A stretch of 64,000 bases of DNA from Actinostola sp. cb2023 (Eukaryota > Cnidaria > Anthozoa > Actiniaria > Actinostolidae): NCBI GenBank assembly GCA_033675265.1, contig JAUJYZ010000680.1, forward strand, positions 208,501 to 272,500, given 5' to 3'. Positions 40,790-53,243 of the stretch are shown in pieces. A model generated the notes under the pieces. It was not told where the DNA came from. It saw nothing but the letters and a program-made list of their open reading frames with translations, and ran no database searches. How positions within the stretch are numbered: position 1 is the stretch's first letter; every line of letters begins with the position of its first letter. Position numbers and translations under genes: made by a program.

Positions 40790-41590
40790 AACCAAAAGAT
40801 GGCCGAGATTGTTTTTCATTTGTTTCAGTATTGAGATTCAACTGCTCTAAAGCAACATTTCGTAAAGGCAGTAGTACTGGCTAGAGACAAATACTTCCTA
40901 TTCAGTAAACCAATGACATACCTCATGATATGGCGACGGCAATGAACAATGCTAATAATCCCATATAAACCCCATAGGTTTCCGTGAAAACCTTGATTCG
41001 AATGTTCCCACATTTACAACGACATTCTAATTAAACAAACGGATGCCATGCAGGTTTGCGCGTTGTACGTGCCGTTTACATGTCGAACATACCGCACTTC
41101 CGCCGGCGGTCAACTCAATGACGTCACACGCATGCGCAATCTGTGACGGTATTGAAATGTGCCTAATGTTAATTTCCTCTGAAATAGTTTCTGAAACTGT
41201 ACGTGTTCTTAGACATGTAACGGTGTTCAGTGTCGGCACTTTACAGTCATATTTGAAGAACGGTATATGACGAATGGTAGAAAGATTCAACGGCTGTGGA
41301 ACGGTAGAAAGATCGATGGAATTCGGCCGTCAATCCGTCAATCCGTCAATCCATGAGGAACGGCACGAAGATTTAGTTTTACAATCTCATATCACAAAGA
41401 GCAGAAACATTCAATTCAAAGATTGTATTAATTCGTCAATGACTCCGGGGAATACAGTGAGAGTACATGGAGAAATTAAGCTCATGTTCTTCGAATTTGA
41501 CATACACGCGGCTGTAAATGCTGAAGTTACAACTGACTTCAGATGAAAAATATGAAACGATTTTAAGCTATGCTCAAACATCAATCCACA

Positions 41591-41663
41591 CATGCTCGAG
41601 GATCCAGCGGTTTTTGTCGGTGACTTCGGAGCGCGGACAAAAACCGCTGGATACTCGAGCATA
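41591..41663. mobile_element. 73-bp foldback MITE with 9-bp target duplication
   Basis: The arms start ATGCTCGAG(G/T)ATCCAGCGG and extend 27 bases each, separated by a short loop. CAATCCACA flanks both sides (41582-41590 and 41664-41672). Confidence 0.8.
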
Positions 41664-42545
41664 CAATCCACATTGACTCTTGTTTTGTTTACCGAACTTT
41701 GAATATCGATGGCTGTCACAGAATCAGTCGTTATATTTGAAGTCCAACTGAGCATTTTAACATTTTCTACTATTTTAGCGCATTGTTTCAGTTTTTCGCT
41801 TCGAACTATCGCTCAAATTAATTACCACCGATCAGTCTTCAACGGCTCACCCAGTTTATGATAACCTTTAATAAGATTGTACGGCTCTCATTTGCTTAAT
41901 CAGAACAACAGTCAAGGGCCTACACAAACAACTCGCTGAATTTCCTGTCAAAACTGATTGTCTAAAGACTTTCACAAAGACTTTAACACCCTTAAAAGTC
42001 TCACCGCTTTGAATTTAATCGGCTTAAGGATCAAGGAAGTGGCTCAAGGAATTTCCACCTGAACGAAGTCTGTCGAGTTTATATACCTTCTGATAACCAC
42101 TACAAGATTCTAAACAGCTACATACACATGAGCATCGTATCCATTGTCAGATCTAATAGAACTACAGCCCCACTAGTATAACGATCAACTTAGAAGGCCA
42201 CTAAAGGCCCAGGTAATTTGTATAAAAAGGTTTTGTTCGTGAGATGAGAGTTAGTGAAGAGATTACAAGTGGATCTCTTGATTAAAGGTTGATTTAGAAA
42301 TTCCATAAGACAGTCTAAATGACTTATTAAATAAGTGGGAGTGGGAAAACAACCGTATATTTTTGGACCGGTCAGACTGAGCAATAGTTACATGCCCTAC
42401 TGGCGAGTCGACGGTTTGTCCATGGCGGGGAATGCGTAACGCGTAGCAAAACAATACCGCACACAAAGAAACGCATTTACGCGGTAACAATAAAAGAGAA
42501 TAAATTAGTTATAGTAAGGAGTACCTGAAGGTAAACAGATCAGAA

Positions 42546-42689
42546 ATGGCGGAAGGTCGGTTTACTTTTATGAGAGATGACGAAGTGGAGCAAGTAAGGG
42601 AGAATACGGTTCCTCAAAACACTAAAAAGCACATACAGAAAAAGAGGAAAGTGCCAACTAATATAATATTTCATTGTGTGAACAAATAA
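42546..42689 (+). pseudogene. truncated Crypton/DUF3504-like N-terminal fragment
   Basis: A 47-residue frame starting MAEGRFTF with EVEQVRENTVPQNTKK. This is the pattern seen at the start of cnidarian proteins carrying a Crypton-derived tyrosine-recombinase (DUF3504) domain. Similarity stops after about residue 30 and the frame ends soon after. No recombinase core follows within the next kilobases, so it is either a dead fragment or a first exon whose partners I could not find. Family assignment is from memory of the motif only. Confidence 0.35.
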
Positions 42690-42907
42690 CAGAAATAGGT
42701 CTAATAAAATATCCTTTGAATTCGACTTTTGTGCATTTCCTTCTATTGCGCATGCGTTAACGATGTTGTATTTTGAGCTTCACACATCCCACACGTCTTG
42801 AATGCTCGAGTCATCATAAGTAGAGGAGCGATTATTAAGTACTATTCGGTTTGCTCTTGGGTCCCAATGATTGTGTGTACACCTTGGTGTATATGAGGGA
42901 CTGACTT

Positions 42908-43118
42908 GCATCCTCATGCATAGTAATGAGGGATATTTAGTCTAAATGTCCCTCATGAATATAATCATGAGGGACATTTAGTCAGTGGTGGATATTTTCC
43001 AAAGCCGCGAGTCCTCGAGCGGCAAGGTAAATATTCACCACTGCTAAATTTCCCTCATGATTGTATTCATGAGGGAGATTTAGTCTAAATTTCCCTCATT
43101 ACTATGCATGAGCGATGC
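42908..43118. mobile_element. nested foldback element
   Basis: Arms of about 93 bases are inverted copies, and each arm is itself palindromic around TTTAGTCTAAAT, with repeated ATGAGGGA/TCCCTCAT blocks. The loop holds CCGCGAGTCCTCGAGCGGC. No reading frame. Possible flanking GACTT is too short to call a target duplication. Confidence 0.65.
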
Positions 43119-44965
43119 TCGACTTAGAGCTTTCGCGAGGGATGTTCGATGTTAAATGTCCCTCGTGGAACAATGAAAACCGAGGTGATCATGGTATTAT
43201 TGGCACTAAATGACTGGGATTTCTAGATCTTTGAAAAACAAAATAGAAGTGTCAGGCTCAGTTTCTGGAACAACGTCGAGTCAACTCGTGCAGTGCGGAG
43301 AGACTCCGTGAGAGACTGGCGCCCTGAGATTCTATTGTTTTAACTATTGAATGAGCTTGAGTGAAAAGAGTGAAAAAAAAGTACAGTAGCACGTAGCACG
43401 TAGCACGTTCAAAACATATTGCCCATTGTAGTCGCAAAGCCCTACGTAACAATCCCAAACATTTGGCATCCAGTCTAAGACCAAGATAGAAATAGGACAT
43501 GACGCCTACTAAACTCTTACTGAACCGACAATGATTTCCTCAGGAATGTATTTTTGGGGTCCGGTGAAGTTGTGATCGAGTGTTCAAAATCTCCTATGTC
43601 AGATGGTGAACTCTCTCTCTAGGTGGACGCCCTGGACACCTCGTTAAGCGGGACCACAAAAGTTAGTCCCGAGGGTGGCAGAGTTGATTCGTATATATAT
43701 AGGGCCAATGAAGGAATATGAACGTAGATGGTTCGAGAATTGTCCTGTTTGAATAACATGGATGGATGGGTCCGTTTGAAGACCGAGGAATTAGGGAAGT
43801 ACGCCCGATCGATGTATTGTTCCAACGGTAGCGATTACTGAATTATGTAATACTTATTGGGGAGGTCAGAGTACGTAATCTGGTAATAAATAAAAACCGT
43901 TTAACCCACAAAACTCATAAGCCAACCCTGCAGCACCCAATAAAAGATAGATTACCCACTGCAAGCCGTACGTGAGTTGATTGTGTTAAACTAAGGATTC
44001 CAGCCAAGTGGGGGGTTACCTCATTGCAGAATTAGAACTTCCGATAGCTTTGTTGGTCACCGTTTGAATCAGCGCGCCCCTACAAAGCCCCCTAATACCA
44101 TAAAGTGATTTGATACGTATTCTTAGGCTTGTTATCCGTATTTCTGTATTAGTCGGTAGCAATGCCGGTGTGGTAATTGCTTCTATACCCCAGGTTATTA
44201 GATTAGAGTTACTCTAAGGTGTCAGTAAGTGAACGGCTAAGGACAGTTAATTAGTCAAATAATCCCTTCTATTTGTCCAATGAGTGAGTACAGTCGCTAG
44301 AGTCCGTGACCTTAGAGTTAATTAGGGGATTACGTTAAACGTGTGCTGAGGGATTGAGCTTCTCATAATAGGCAATAACTTCTTTATTGACCTTCACAGG
44401 ATGTGGCTTTAAAAGCCATATTTAGCGCCAGAGACGATTTCAAACTACAACCTCATTTCCGTAATGAGTGCCTTACGAACCTCTCGCGAGAAATTCTACC
44501 TTTCGGTGACGCAATCAATGTGTGGCGCCGAAGAACGCCGAAGAAATAGCCCTCAGAATTCGATGAATTGGTAGTGGATTCGTAATGTTTATTTAAAGCA
44601 TCGAAAGGATTTGAACGATGCCACCGAAGCGTCAATCTCATCACATGTTTATTGAACTTCGAAGTGATATCCTGCACGGGATCAGTTCGAACTTCTGCTT
44701 CACTGAATTGCCTCGTGTTGGAATTTCAACCAAAGTACACAAACCTATACCTTTGCGATTCAAACTTGTGAGGGATTTTTCAAGCGATATCACCTCAGGA
44801 TATGTCAACGAAGCGAGAATCAGCTCAATGTCAGGAAGGCTAAAGACCCTAGTTAGCCAGTGGCTTCCTTGGTGACACTTCCCTCATCTATTGGTTTCTT
44901 TTCAGTTGGCGACATTTCCTGTCAAGTCTAATTACGTTATTATAGGCCACGCCCTGCTTGGTGAT

Positions 44966-44972
44966 TATAAAA
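44966..44972 (+). promoter_or_regulatory. candidate TATA box for Dmbx-like A
   Basis: TATAAAA, with a GC-box-like CCACGCCC about 18 bases upstream (44947-44954), 90 bases before the proposed start codon at 45062. Spacing would put the transcription start near 44996-45002. Confidence 0.4.
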
Positions 44973-45061
44973 CCGGGTAACGGGAGTCTATGGACATCAG
45001 TTCTATTTATACCGCGTTCTTGTATAAGCCTACTTCACCTCTAAAGCACAACTCTTGAAAT

Positions 45062-48000
45062 ATGGACAGAAGAAGAGCTGAAGACTTTCAAGGAGCTGGT
45101 CAGGTACGTTGGAGACACGTTAGTTGTGGTTGCGTTAGAGTGATTGGATTTTAGTTTAGATTAACCTCGAACTTTTAAAATTCCTGGGTTACGATAAATG
45201 ATTCATTTTGGAACGGTGAAGTTTAATAAAACCACATCAAAACATCTGTAATCGTGGTTAAATTATCACGGTTTAGAAATGTGGATCATCATGAGTTTGA
45301 TGAGTGTGTGAACTCAAGGTTCAACAACTCTGTCTCCTTCGACTTAATCTCCATTTGTCTTTGTCAAGTTGGCAGTACGTGCCATGCAGAAGTGGAACTA
45401 AACCAAAGTTCTTAGAAGCCAAATTCTTATACAGATTAGACTGATTCCAACCGTATTGACTGTGCTAAAGATCCCTTAACATCACAATTCCAGTGCTTTT
45501 AGTCGTCTGGGCTGAGAAACGTGAACAAGCTTGTGATATCTGTATATATTCTTCAATCATTTACATGTTTTTAACAGAGCATAATCACGCCACAACCTCC
45601 TATAATTTATTGAAACCAATTATACTTTTCTAAGGAGGACGGGCTTGTTAATCATTATTCTTTCCCAAAACACAGGCAATACAAAGTTCCCCAAAGGCCA
45701 ACAGTTCCGAGTTTACAATCGAGAGCATTCTAAAGGGAACTCGTAGCGAGAGACTGTCACCGTCGTCAAATGATGCACTAATCTTAGCTGAGAAAATGGC
45801 GGGTAAGTTGTAGTGAAAGTAACTTCTATATTCCAAGCATTCTAAACTGGGCGAACTCTTTCCTTTGTTGTCATTGTTTCTTTTCTGTTATCAGTTATCA
45901 ATGTGAAACACTCTGAATTAACAAGCTTGTGCACCATGTTGCGATATACAAGACTTAAGCAAATAGTAGATATTTATCTTGCCGATATCTAAGTCTTCTT
46001 GTCCTGAAGAAAGATTCCCCAACAAAAATTCCGAATTAAAAGATCATTTAGCAGACTATTGTTGAGACAAGAGAAAAGCACTAAACTTAATTATAGTGAT
46101 AACGCAAATGTGTTAAAATAACATGTGTTTCGATAGAGATGGTAAATCAAGCATAGATCTATTACCAATTGTGATTTGATTCAAGGGCTGATTCTAGCTT
46201 CTTAGGGCCAATTGAATACTTCACATTCGCATTGAAAGGAGAAGATATTTAAAAAGCAACCACCTTTGTAGCAGGTTTTGTTGTAAAGTTAATGTCATCT
46301 TGGGTTGCGCAGATGTTTTGTTCAATACTCAGGGCGCTTTTTATTCACACTTCGCTCGTGGATCCTTAGGCGACTTCGTGTCGCTGCAGCCACGCGTGCA
46401 ATGCATAAGGAAATCAGGTGTCCGACTACTCTATACCAACAACTTAACGAGTCATTCAAAAATCATTGGCCATTACACGAGAAAACATCAAAGATCACCT
46501 CAAATCGCTTATTCCTGAGAATCTTTTCATCGAATGGTAACCAAAGAGAAAACGTTTGACCCTGATTATATATACATGGCTGCAAATTTTATTCAATTGG
46601 TTCAATTAGCGCGACAAATACAGAGCTAGATAACCATCTTCAACCGCAAAACCAGCTTCGACTACAGAAACCCATTCAAAACCCAGCCCGCTCTCGGGAC
46701 TGCCTTTCTTCCAACACGTGCCAAGGCTACGGGACCCTTTCTTGGCTCGCCTCTTGAACACGTTTCTGGACGTGTCCTCTTTCAAGGCAATCAAGCGATC
46801 TGTCAGTTTTGCTAAAAACCCAAGATAAATGAAAGCGCCATCGGCCAATGGTCTTTGAGAGATCATAAAGGGGACAATGAGTTTCTTAAGCACCGTTGTA
46901 ATTACACTTGAGTACGACCTAATTACTTCATATAGCTAGGATAGTCACCTTCTTTTCTTGGATATATATCTCATTTCATGAGCAAACTTTCTCACCCTGA
47001 GAAACTCTGACGGCACTGTATTCGATCATTATAGCCTAAGATACTGATTATACACATAAGCATCTTTATTCTAATTCGTTTGTCAACCGTGTCCAACTTC
47101 GTACACTTATTAGTACAATTTACACAAGTTTATCGACAGTTTTATCGAACTGTTTCTTCGACTTCTTCTTCAACTTGCGAGCTAAACTAGAAACCATGGA
47201 TCCAGCCTAGTTTTCAAATGAGGCCACTTTCCAACAGCGTAGTCGAAAACCAAGCATTAATTCTGTCTAACGGTGTACTTAGCACTCGGTTCTATTATCC
47301 AAAATCTCAGCAAACAATGACTAACGGAGATGAGTGCTTCAAAACTAGTCGAAGACGCCTCGTTAACTCTGGGGAAAACTTGTCAGTTCATTTTTTGCCC
47401 CATGCAAAGAATTGACTTAGTTTTTCTGTCTAAACAAACGCGGCCTTTTTCAAATAATCTGGTGGAATTAGGACGAACCCAAATTGGAATGACAACTCGA
47501 TGACTCAGCCGAAGAATCGAGTTCGGCTAATATTGCAATAATTATAAGATGGTTTAAGTTGTATATTATATATATACTATATTGACGAGCTGATAACTTT
47601 GTAACGATGCATCGCGACACACTTTTGAGTAAATTAAGGTCGTTCGATTTTCACAACTTTACAAAATTCTTTGTTTTTAGAACCGTTTATCAGTATACAT
47701 GAAAACGGCATTGAGACGTACAACACTTTGACAAAAGAGCGCGCGTTAATTCGTCCCTGATAAGATTGAACATTGCGGATTCTCTAAACAGATACCGAGC
47801 GGCAGAGAACGAGTTGATTTGACCAGTCGTCCATCTGTAGCCAAGCTAATTAAACTGTGATCATTGTTTAAATTGTTCTGATTAACTCTTTATCTCCACT
47901 TGTATGAAAGGCTTAGGGGTTCATTGAAGTTAAAATCACCGTGTCACCGCGAATCAATGAACTAATCTCGTACCCTTTGCACGTCAAATCCCAGACAAAA

Positions 48001-51000
48001 CTCTTTCCTTTTGACTCTTCAAAACTAAATGGATTCAAATTAGAGGGAATCTTTCCTCGAACAGGACGTTTCGTGTCTCGTAAGGTTAGAAATAATCATC
48101 GAGGGGCTCTGACTATATGCAAATACAGTGCCGGCTTATCGCGGCTCTAATCTATGTAATCACATGGATCCGACGTGAAGGAGTATAATACTAACACAAG
48201 CATGTGGCTTAGTTGTGTTAAAGAGAAGCCACAATGTATGATTAATGGTTCCCATGTCGAGTTTTGTGAGGGCTGTAATGGATGATGGATGGATGGATGT
48301 GTTATGGGAGTGAGTGAACAGGTGGATGGAAGTCGCGCCAGACTGGACGTCTCCCTGAGTTCTGGTCCCGATTGTCCAAAGAGTGCTTAGCACTATCCGT
48401 TGGATAAGTGTTTATCCAGTAAATAAATCGATGCTGAACCAGTTATCAAATATATTTATCGCGTCTCTCGCTGAATCGAATGCAGCGCAACCATCCGCTC
48501 TCAGTTGCACAAACAGAAAGCGCACGTTCACTTAGCTGAGTTCCCTTTTCCAAAGGACTTGAAATCGCGTTACCAAAGCCGGAATTGAAAACATACCGTA
48601 TGTTCGCTTTCCCTTTTCCAAAGGAATTGAAATCGTATACGCGTACGTTCCCTTACTCTTTGGAATTGAATTGAATTGGCGATTGTGTAATCGATCTATC
48701 ATTATAAAATGGCAAACCATAAATAAGGAGAGTGTTCAAGTATGCGCTGTGAATGGCAATCAACCACCGTTCCTACTTTCTGCTCCATCAAAACTTACTT
48801 CAATGTTGTCCAACGTGTCATTTTGTTAAAATGGCATGAGTCAGCAACTTACATGTACAAGGCTTGCACAACAGCAGTAACAAAACGACAAGATATGTTT
48901 TAGCTGTGGTTAAGTTGCGATGCTATCGATTTTCAAACGCTCATGATGACAATGTGTCCGAAAGCTTTAAGAGGAGATTTTTTTACGCGAACGCGCATAT
49001 CAGTGTCAGTTGAGCGCCAAAAACCAATAGGCTTGTCTGGGAATACGCTTTGTACAAGGCTAAAACTGCTTTAGCAAAGAGTTCAAGTTATATGTGATGG
49101 TTTTTGACTGCGGTAAAAGTGAATTTAGACGGTGTTAATTCAAAAATTTGAAACTCAGGTCCAAATGGGCTAGATCTGTAAAATATTTACTATTATATTG
49201 CAAATATTTCGCCATGAAATACCTCAAATTTGAAACAGAAAGCTTTGTGCAACGCTAAAACAGTTTTAGGCAGACATTTAACTTTGGTTTTAATAGGTTG
49301 TCCTCGATTGAAATAAAATTAGAGTGTTAATAAAAAGCGAAAATTGAACTGATTCAAACTGTCCATAAGGGCTAGGTTTTGGCGCTTCTGGCGCATATAT
49401 ACTTAAAAAATACATTGGCCGTTGAAGAAGTGATTTTTGTTTCACATATCTTGAAATGGTTTCAACTCCAAAATAGGACTGCATTGGACTGTATGTCATC
49501 AGGAGCATGCTTTATAAATAGCTTAAGGATCTTGGCTGATTCCTTGATTTACTTATAAATATTTATTATTATTATTATTATTATTACTTATCGTTATCAG
49601 TCTCTAATCTTACTGAGTATTGTCACCACATTGTTCGGTTCTCTTGTGGATTTGTTTGGGTAAGTTTTGGATAAAGATCTTGGCGCGTGCGTTCACGCGC
49701 AATGAGACGTATTTCCCGCGTGAGGCTTATCTCTGATACGTAAGCTTTGCTTAAACTACAACAGTAATATATAAGTCCGTAACGCTTATGTAGACTACGC
49801 AAGCTTAGTTGACGTTACCGCATGATGTTAATAGAGTCGTTTTCGTACGAGAGGGAAAACCTACGGTACCGTGAAACTCAAATGGCTTCCTTTCTGAACC
49901 TTAAAAAGCGAGCAGATAAACCTACGGTACCGTGACACTCAAATGGCTTCCTTTCTGAACCAATCAAAAAGCGTGCAGATGCATCTCATCCAATCAAACT
50001 CTTTCAATACGGTAAGGCGCGCGGTGCGGTGACGGTGTAGTAACTTTCCCACTCGTACAAAAACGACTTAAAAGACACGTTACGTTGCGTGTAAAGATCA
50101 TTTCGACGTTTATAGTGCGGCATTACCGTAAAAGCCCGTAAGGTTTACGCATCAGTACGTAAGCTTAGTTCAACGTTAGTAACGTAAAAAAGGAGATGTT
50201 ATTGTTCATCAGTACATCTTTCCGCATCAACAAGATCCAATTCCATAAGCTCGATCGAGTACACGTAAGCTACACTTGCGGAAAATAATACAGACAATGT
50301 GCAACGTATAATTCCGTAAGGCTGAGTACGTAAGTCTTCCGCGAGGAGAAGTATCCAGACACCTGGCTAAAATCATTAATAACCTTCCATGCTAAAGTGA
50401 ATTGGCTTTGACAGAAACGAAGAGAGGACTGTAATTTATAATGACATGTAATCAATAAAATGACAAGACGACATCTGACTACACAATAAAAGCTTAGCCT
50501 TGTTATCGCCTTGTGTAAAGAGGACGATAACTCTGCGTACACTAAGCAGGATCACAATCTACCAGTCGCAAACATAGACTGCAGTTCATTTCCTGACATC
50601 GATGGGTGTTTGGTAGCCGAAAATAGTCGCCGCCACAATCGCATTATATGCGCACTTCAACACAAACTGTTAGCACTTGTGGGGCCAATGAGTGCTTTTG
50701 TGTGGGGTATCAAAGGGAAAACTTAAAACGATTCTTGTGCACGTGAGAACTTTTGAAGGGTAACAAAAAAAAACTCTTGAGGTTCAGGTTCGAGAGAAAA
50801 TATGAATTTTCGCGCTTTAAGTTAAAAACGCGCCTGTTCGGGAGACACTGAGATTGCGCGCGCGTGCAGAAACTAATCCTGTCCAATATAATCATAGATT
50901 GATCTACAAAAGAGTTGCTCAGTGCTAAGCAATGGTTCTATAGATAGCGCTGATATATATTGTCAGGTTGTACAAGGTCTAATGAATTGTTATCTTTGTC

Positions 51001-52242
51001 CTCAGATATCATACTAAAAGTGGCAGATGGGCGCAAGATTCGACGCACTCGCACAACGTTCAACCAGTTTCAGCTGGACACACTTGAGAGAGCGTTTTGT
51101 CGGACTCACTATCCTGACGTGTTACTGAGGGAACAGCTGGCATTATATACTAACCTACCTGAATCTCGTATACAGGTAATAGAAATAGGTTCACTAAAAC
51201 AAGGCATATATGATGGGTTAATGTTGCGATATATTCTCAAGTTGTGCTTGGAAGGAACTGATTGGTTGATTTGAACTAGAGTAAGAATTAATGATTGTCA
51301 TTTAAACTAAACACATTTCAATTCAATATTTTTAATTGGCGCGTTCAAAAGTACCTCCAGCTCCCCAGTGAACCCTCAGGCATGCACTGGATCCCCAACC
51401 ACCTAAACTTACAGAGAGTTCACTGAAAATAACTCTCGATATTGCGGTCTCTCGAACCAACATCAGACCCGAGAGTGTTCCCTTTAACGAGATACAATAG
51501 TATAGTCGAAATGCAGCTATTTCAAATAGTCCATAGTTGTATACACCGAATCGAAATATGGCGACCAATTTGAATAACTATTGTTCCTGACTGACCAACC
51601 TCTCATTCATGTGAAAACGTTTTTGTGTTTCAACGTGAACACGAGGTTAGTCAGTCAAAGAACAATGGTTATTCAAATTGGCCGCCATATTTCGATTCGG
51701 TGTATACTTGCACAGAAACTTGCGTGCTTACATTATTGTGATACGTATAAGTCTTATATCGCGAACACGTAAGGTCAGTTACGTTAACGCAAGGAGTAAA
51801 TCCACGTTACGTATTGTATAAGGATCGTACCAAACGCTTTTTACGTTTTCCGTAGGTTTGGTTCAAGAACCGCAGAGCCAAATATCGTAAAGCTAAGGAA
51901 TCAGGAATCGGTTGTTCCTCGTCGCTCATAGACGAGTCCAAAACAGACGAGTCTACAAAAAACGACCAACAGCCTTCACTCCCTGACAGCACCGAGACCG
52001 CGAAACAGACCCCATCGACGAGTGACAATCCACAGTTCATTGTCTTGGACAAGACAAAGGATCTCCTCAGAGCCGCTCGTGCTTCTCCGCGACGACCAAC
52101 GCCCATGCTTACTACTGGGCCCGCGGTCTACGGGTACCCTGTGTCAGCGTACGCACCCATGGATCCATGGTTACTGTCCAATGCCGGATATTCATTAGAC
52201 TGGCCTATGCATGGCAGTACGATATTAGCATATCATCCTTAG
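45062..52242 (+). CDS. Dmbx-like paired-like homeodomain transcription factor A
   Basis: Four exons: 45062-45103, 45676-45802, 51006-51175, 51856-52242. Phases 0, 1, 0 agree and total 726 nt, 241 residues. Exon 2 carries FTIESIL at residues 27-33, an eh1 motif of the type that binds Groucho/TLE corepressors, and ends [10 protein letters not shown] before the donor, like [10 protein letters not shown] in gene B. The homeodomain is about 68-127, with [16 protein letters not shown], the THYPDV block and [12 protein letters not shown], and Lys117 at position 50. THYPDV and the overall match fit Dmbx, although it is more divergent than gene B. No OAR tail. The homeodomain exons are certain. Exon 2 is strongly supported by eh1, phase and gene B. 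The 14-codon exon 1 rests on a good start context, donor CAG/GTACGT, phase and the TATA upstream. A repressor role is inferred. Confidence 0.82.
45803..51005 (+). other. 5.2-kb intron 2 of Dmbx-like A
   Basis: Between donor G/GTAAGT at 45803 and acceptor CTCAG at 51001-51005. It contains the 232-bp MITE at 49836, an ATT microsatellite (49562-49587) and a stretch from about 49.7 to 50.35 kb rich in ACGTAAG/TTACGT. The open frame at 50511-50726 has a weak resemblance to retroelement Gag ends but is not supported. Confidence 0.6.
49836..50067. mobile_element. 232-bp MITE with terminal inverted repeats
   Basis: Ends are GTCGTTTTCGTACGAGAGGG and the inverse of GTCGTTTTTGTACGAGTGGG. Inside, the AACCTACGGTACCGTGA to GGCTTCCTTTCTGAACC block is present twice in tandem. 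A partial relative lies at 10741-10870. Lies in intron 2 of Dmbx-like A. Confidence 0.7.
51539..51707. mobile_element. foldback element in intron 3 of Dmbx-like A
   Basis: 65-base arms beginning GTATACACCGAATCGAAATA are nearly perfect inverted copies, with a loop of about 38 bases that is itself partly palindromic (GTGAAAACG and CAACGTGAACAC). It sits between the two homeodomain exons. No target duplication resolved. Confidence 0.65.
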
Positions 52243-52981
52243 ATCTAGTAAGATATATTCAATAGTGACTCGACAGAAGTGACTAGAGAAGTGGATTGGG
52301 TTCGAATTGCGACCGCAAAGCATCTATGTATTGTTTAAATGGGACAAAATCCATCAAACATGGCGTGCTCTGTAGTAGAGAAGATATTTCAGATCAAGCA
52401 AAGGTAAAGATATTTCTGAACGAAAATGACATTCCTGGGGTAATATAAGATGGCCTGTCCATCCAAACAATCCAATGATGCTTTGCGCGGTCACGACTTG
52501 AACCCAGTCTTCCATTCCTTTAGAGACAGTCGCGACCAGACTGGAACTCGCATCATATCCAATCGCAACAACGGAACATAAGACATTTGAATTATTGTAC
52601 CTAATGACCATTAATTTGCTGAACCTTGTATTGCGCGCGATACGCACTCTACAACTTTTGATTAGAAATGATTTTCTTTAACTTGGTATTTTTTAAATGT
52701 GAACCGCTGACATTGATATAACGTTGCGCAGATCAGTAAAAATCGAGTCAAAAGAAAAAGAAAAAGAGAAACCGTTCCGTTATAGTTTTATGCTTCACGA
52801 AATTACATGTTGCGCCGCAAAAGACAATGACCAAAAAGATGTATTGTAAATAAGAGTTAGCTAACAATTGTACAAAGTTGTAAAAACTGATTTTAGTCGA
52901 ATAATCACGGAGTGTGCAAACACTTAATTCTAATCTTGGAATGCACAATACACCATGCAGTATTCAGTATTCGTAAGGTCA

Positions 52982-53243
52982 GGGGTGCTTACCATTTACT
53001 CGGAAAAACTGGAAATTATATTCCGGTTGAATAAAAAAAGGTATGTGTCATTTTGTTCGGAAAGTTCCGGAAAACTTGGTCTAATGGTACACGCGTCTGC
53101 GGAAAAACCGAAAAGAGCGGGAAAAGTGGATTACCTCAATCGCTAGATCGAGTTTCAGTTCGGAATTTTCCGATCGGAATGACACATGCCATTTGTTTTT
53201 CCAACCAGAATTTCCGGTTTTTCCAGTAAATGGTAAGCACCCC
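52982..53243. mobile_element. foldback element, possibly hAT-derived
   Basis: Left end GGGGTGCTTACCATTTACT matches the inverse of the right end (AGTAAATGGTAAGCACCCC). Inner parts also pair (GGTATGTGTCATT with AATGACACATGCC). CAGGGGTG-like ends are seen in hAT elements, but no 8-bp duplication was found. Confidence 0.5.

Larger units (their letters stand above)
26534..42545. other. 16 kb gene-free interval between Pitx and the Crypton-like fragment
   Basis: No open frame here has a recognised domain or a consistent exon structure. The interval holds a TCTA repeat, a cAMP-response-element pair, a foldback-derived AT microsatellite, a 494-bp octanucleotide array, a 520-bp heptanucleotide array and two small MITEs (all listed separately). 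In a homeobox neighbourhood such a stretch may contain enhancers, but I cannot show this from one sequence. Confidence 0.4.
42690..45061. other. intergenic upstream of Dmbx-like A
   Basis: Contains the nested palindrome at 42908-43118 and the candidate promoter near 44966. An 86-codon open frame at 44618-44875 has no recognised domain and is not called. The rest is unique sequence. Confidence 0.4.

Noticed and set aside
44618..44875. 86-codon plus-strand frame upstream of Dmbx-like A
   Set aside because: Considered as a first exon of gene A, but it has no eh1 motif or fitting donor, and exons 45062/45676 fit better.
50511..50726. Frame ending [11 protein letters not shown], vaguely like a retroelement Gag
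   Set aside because: Too short and too weak; no neighbouring retroelement domains.
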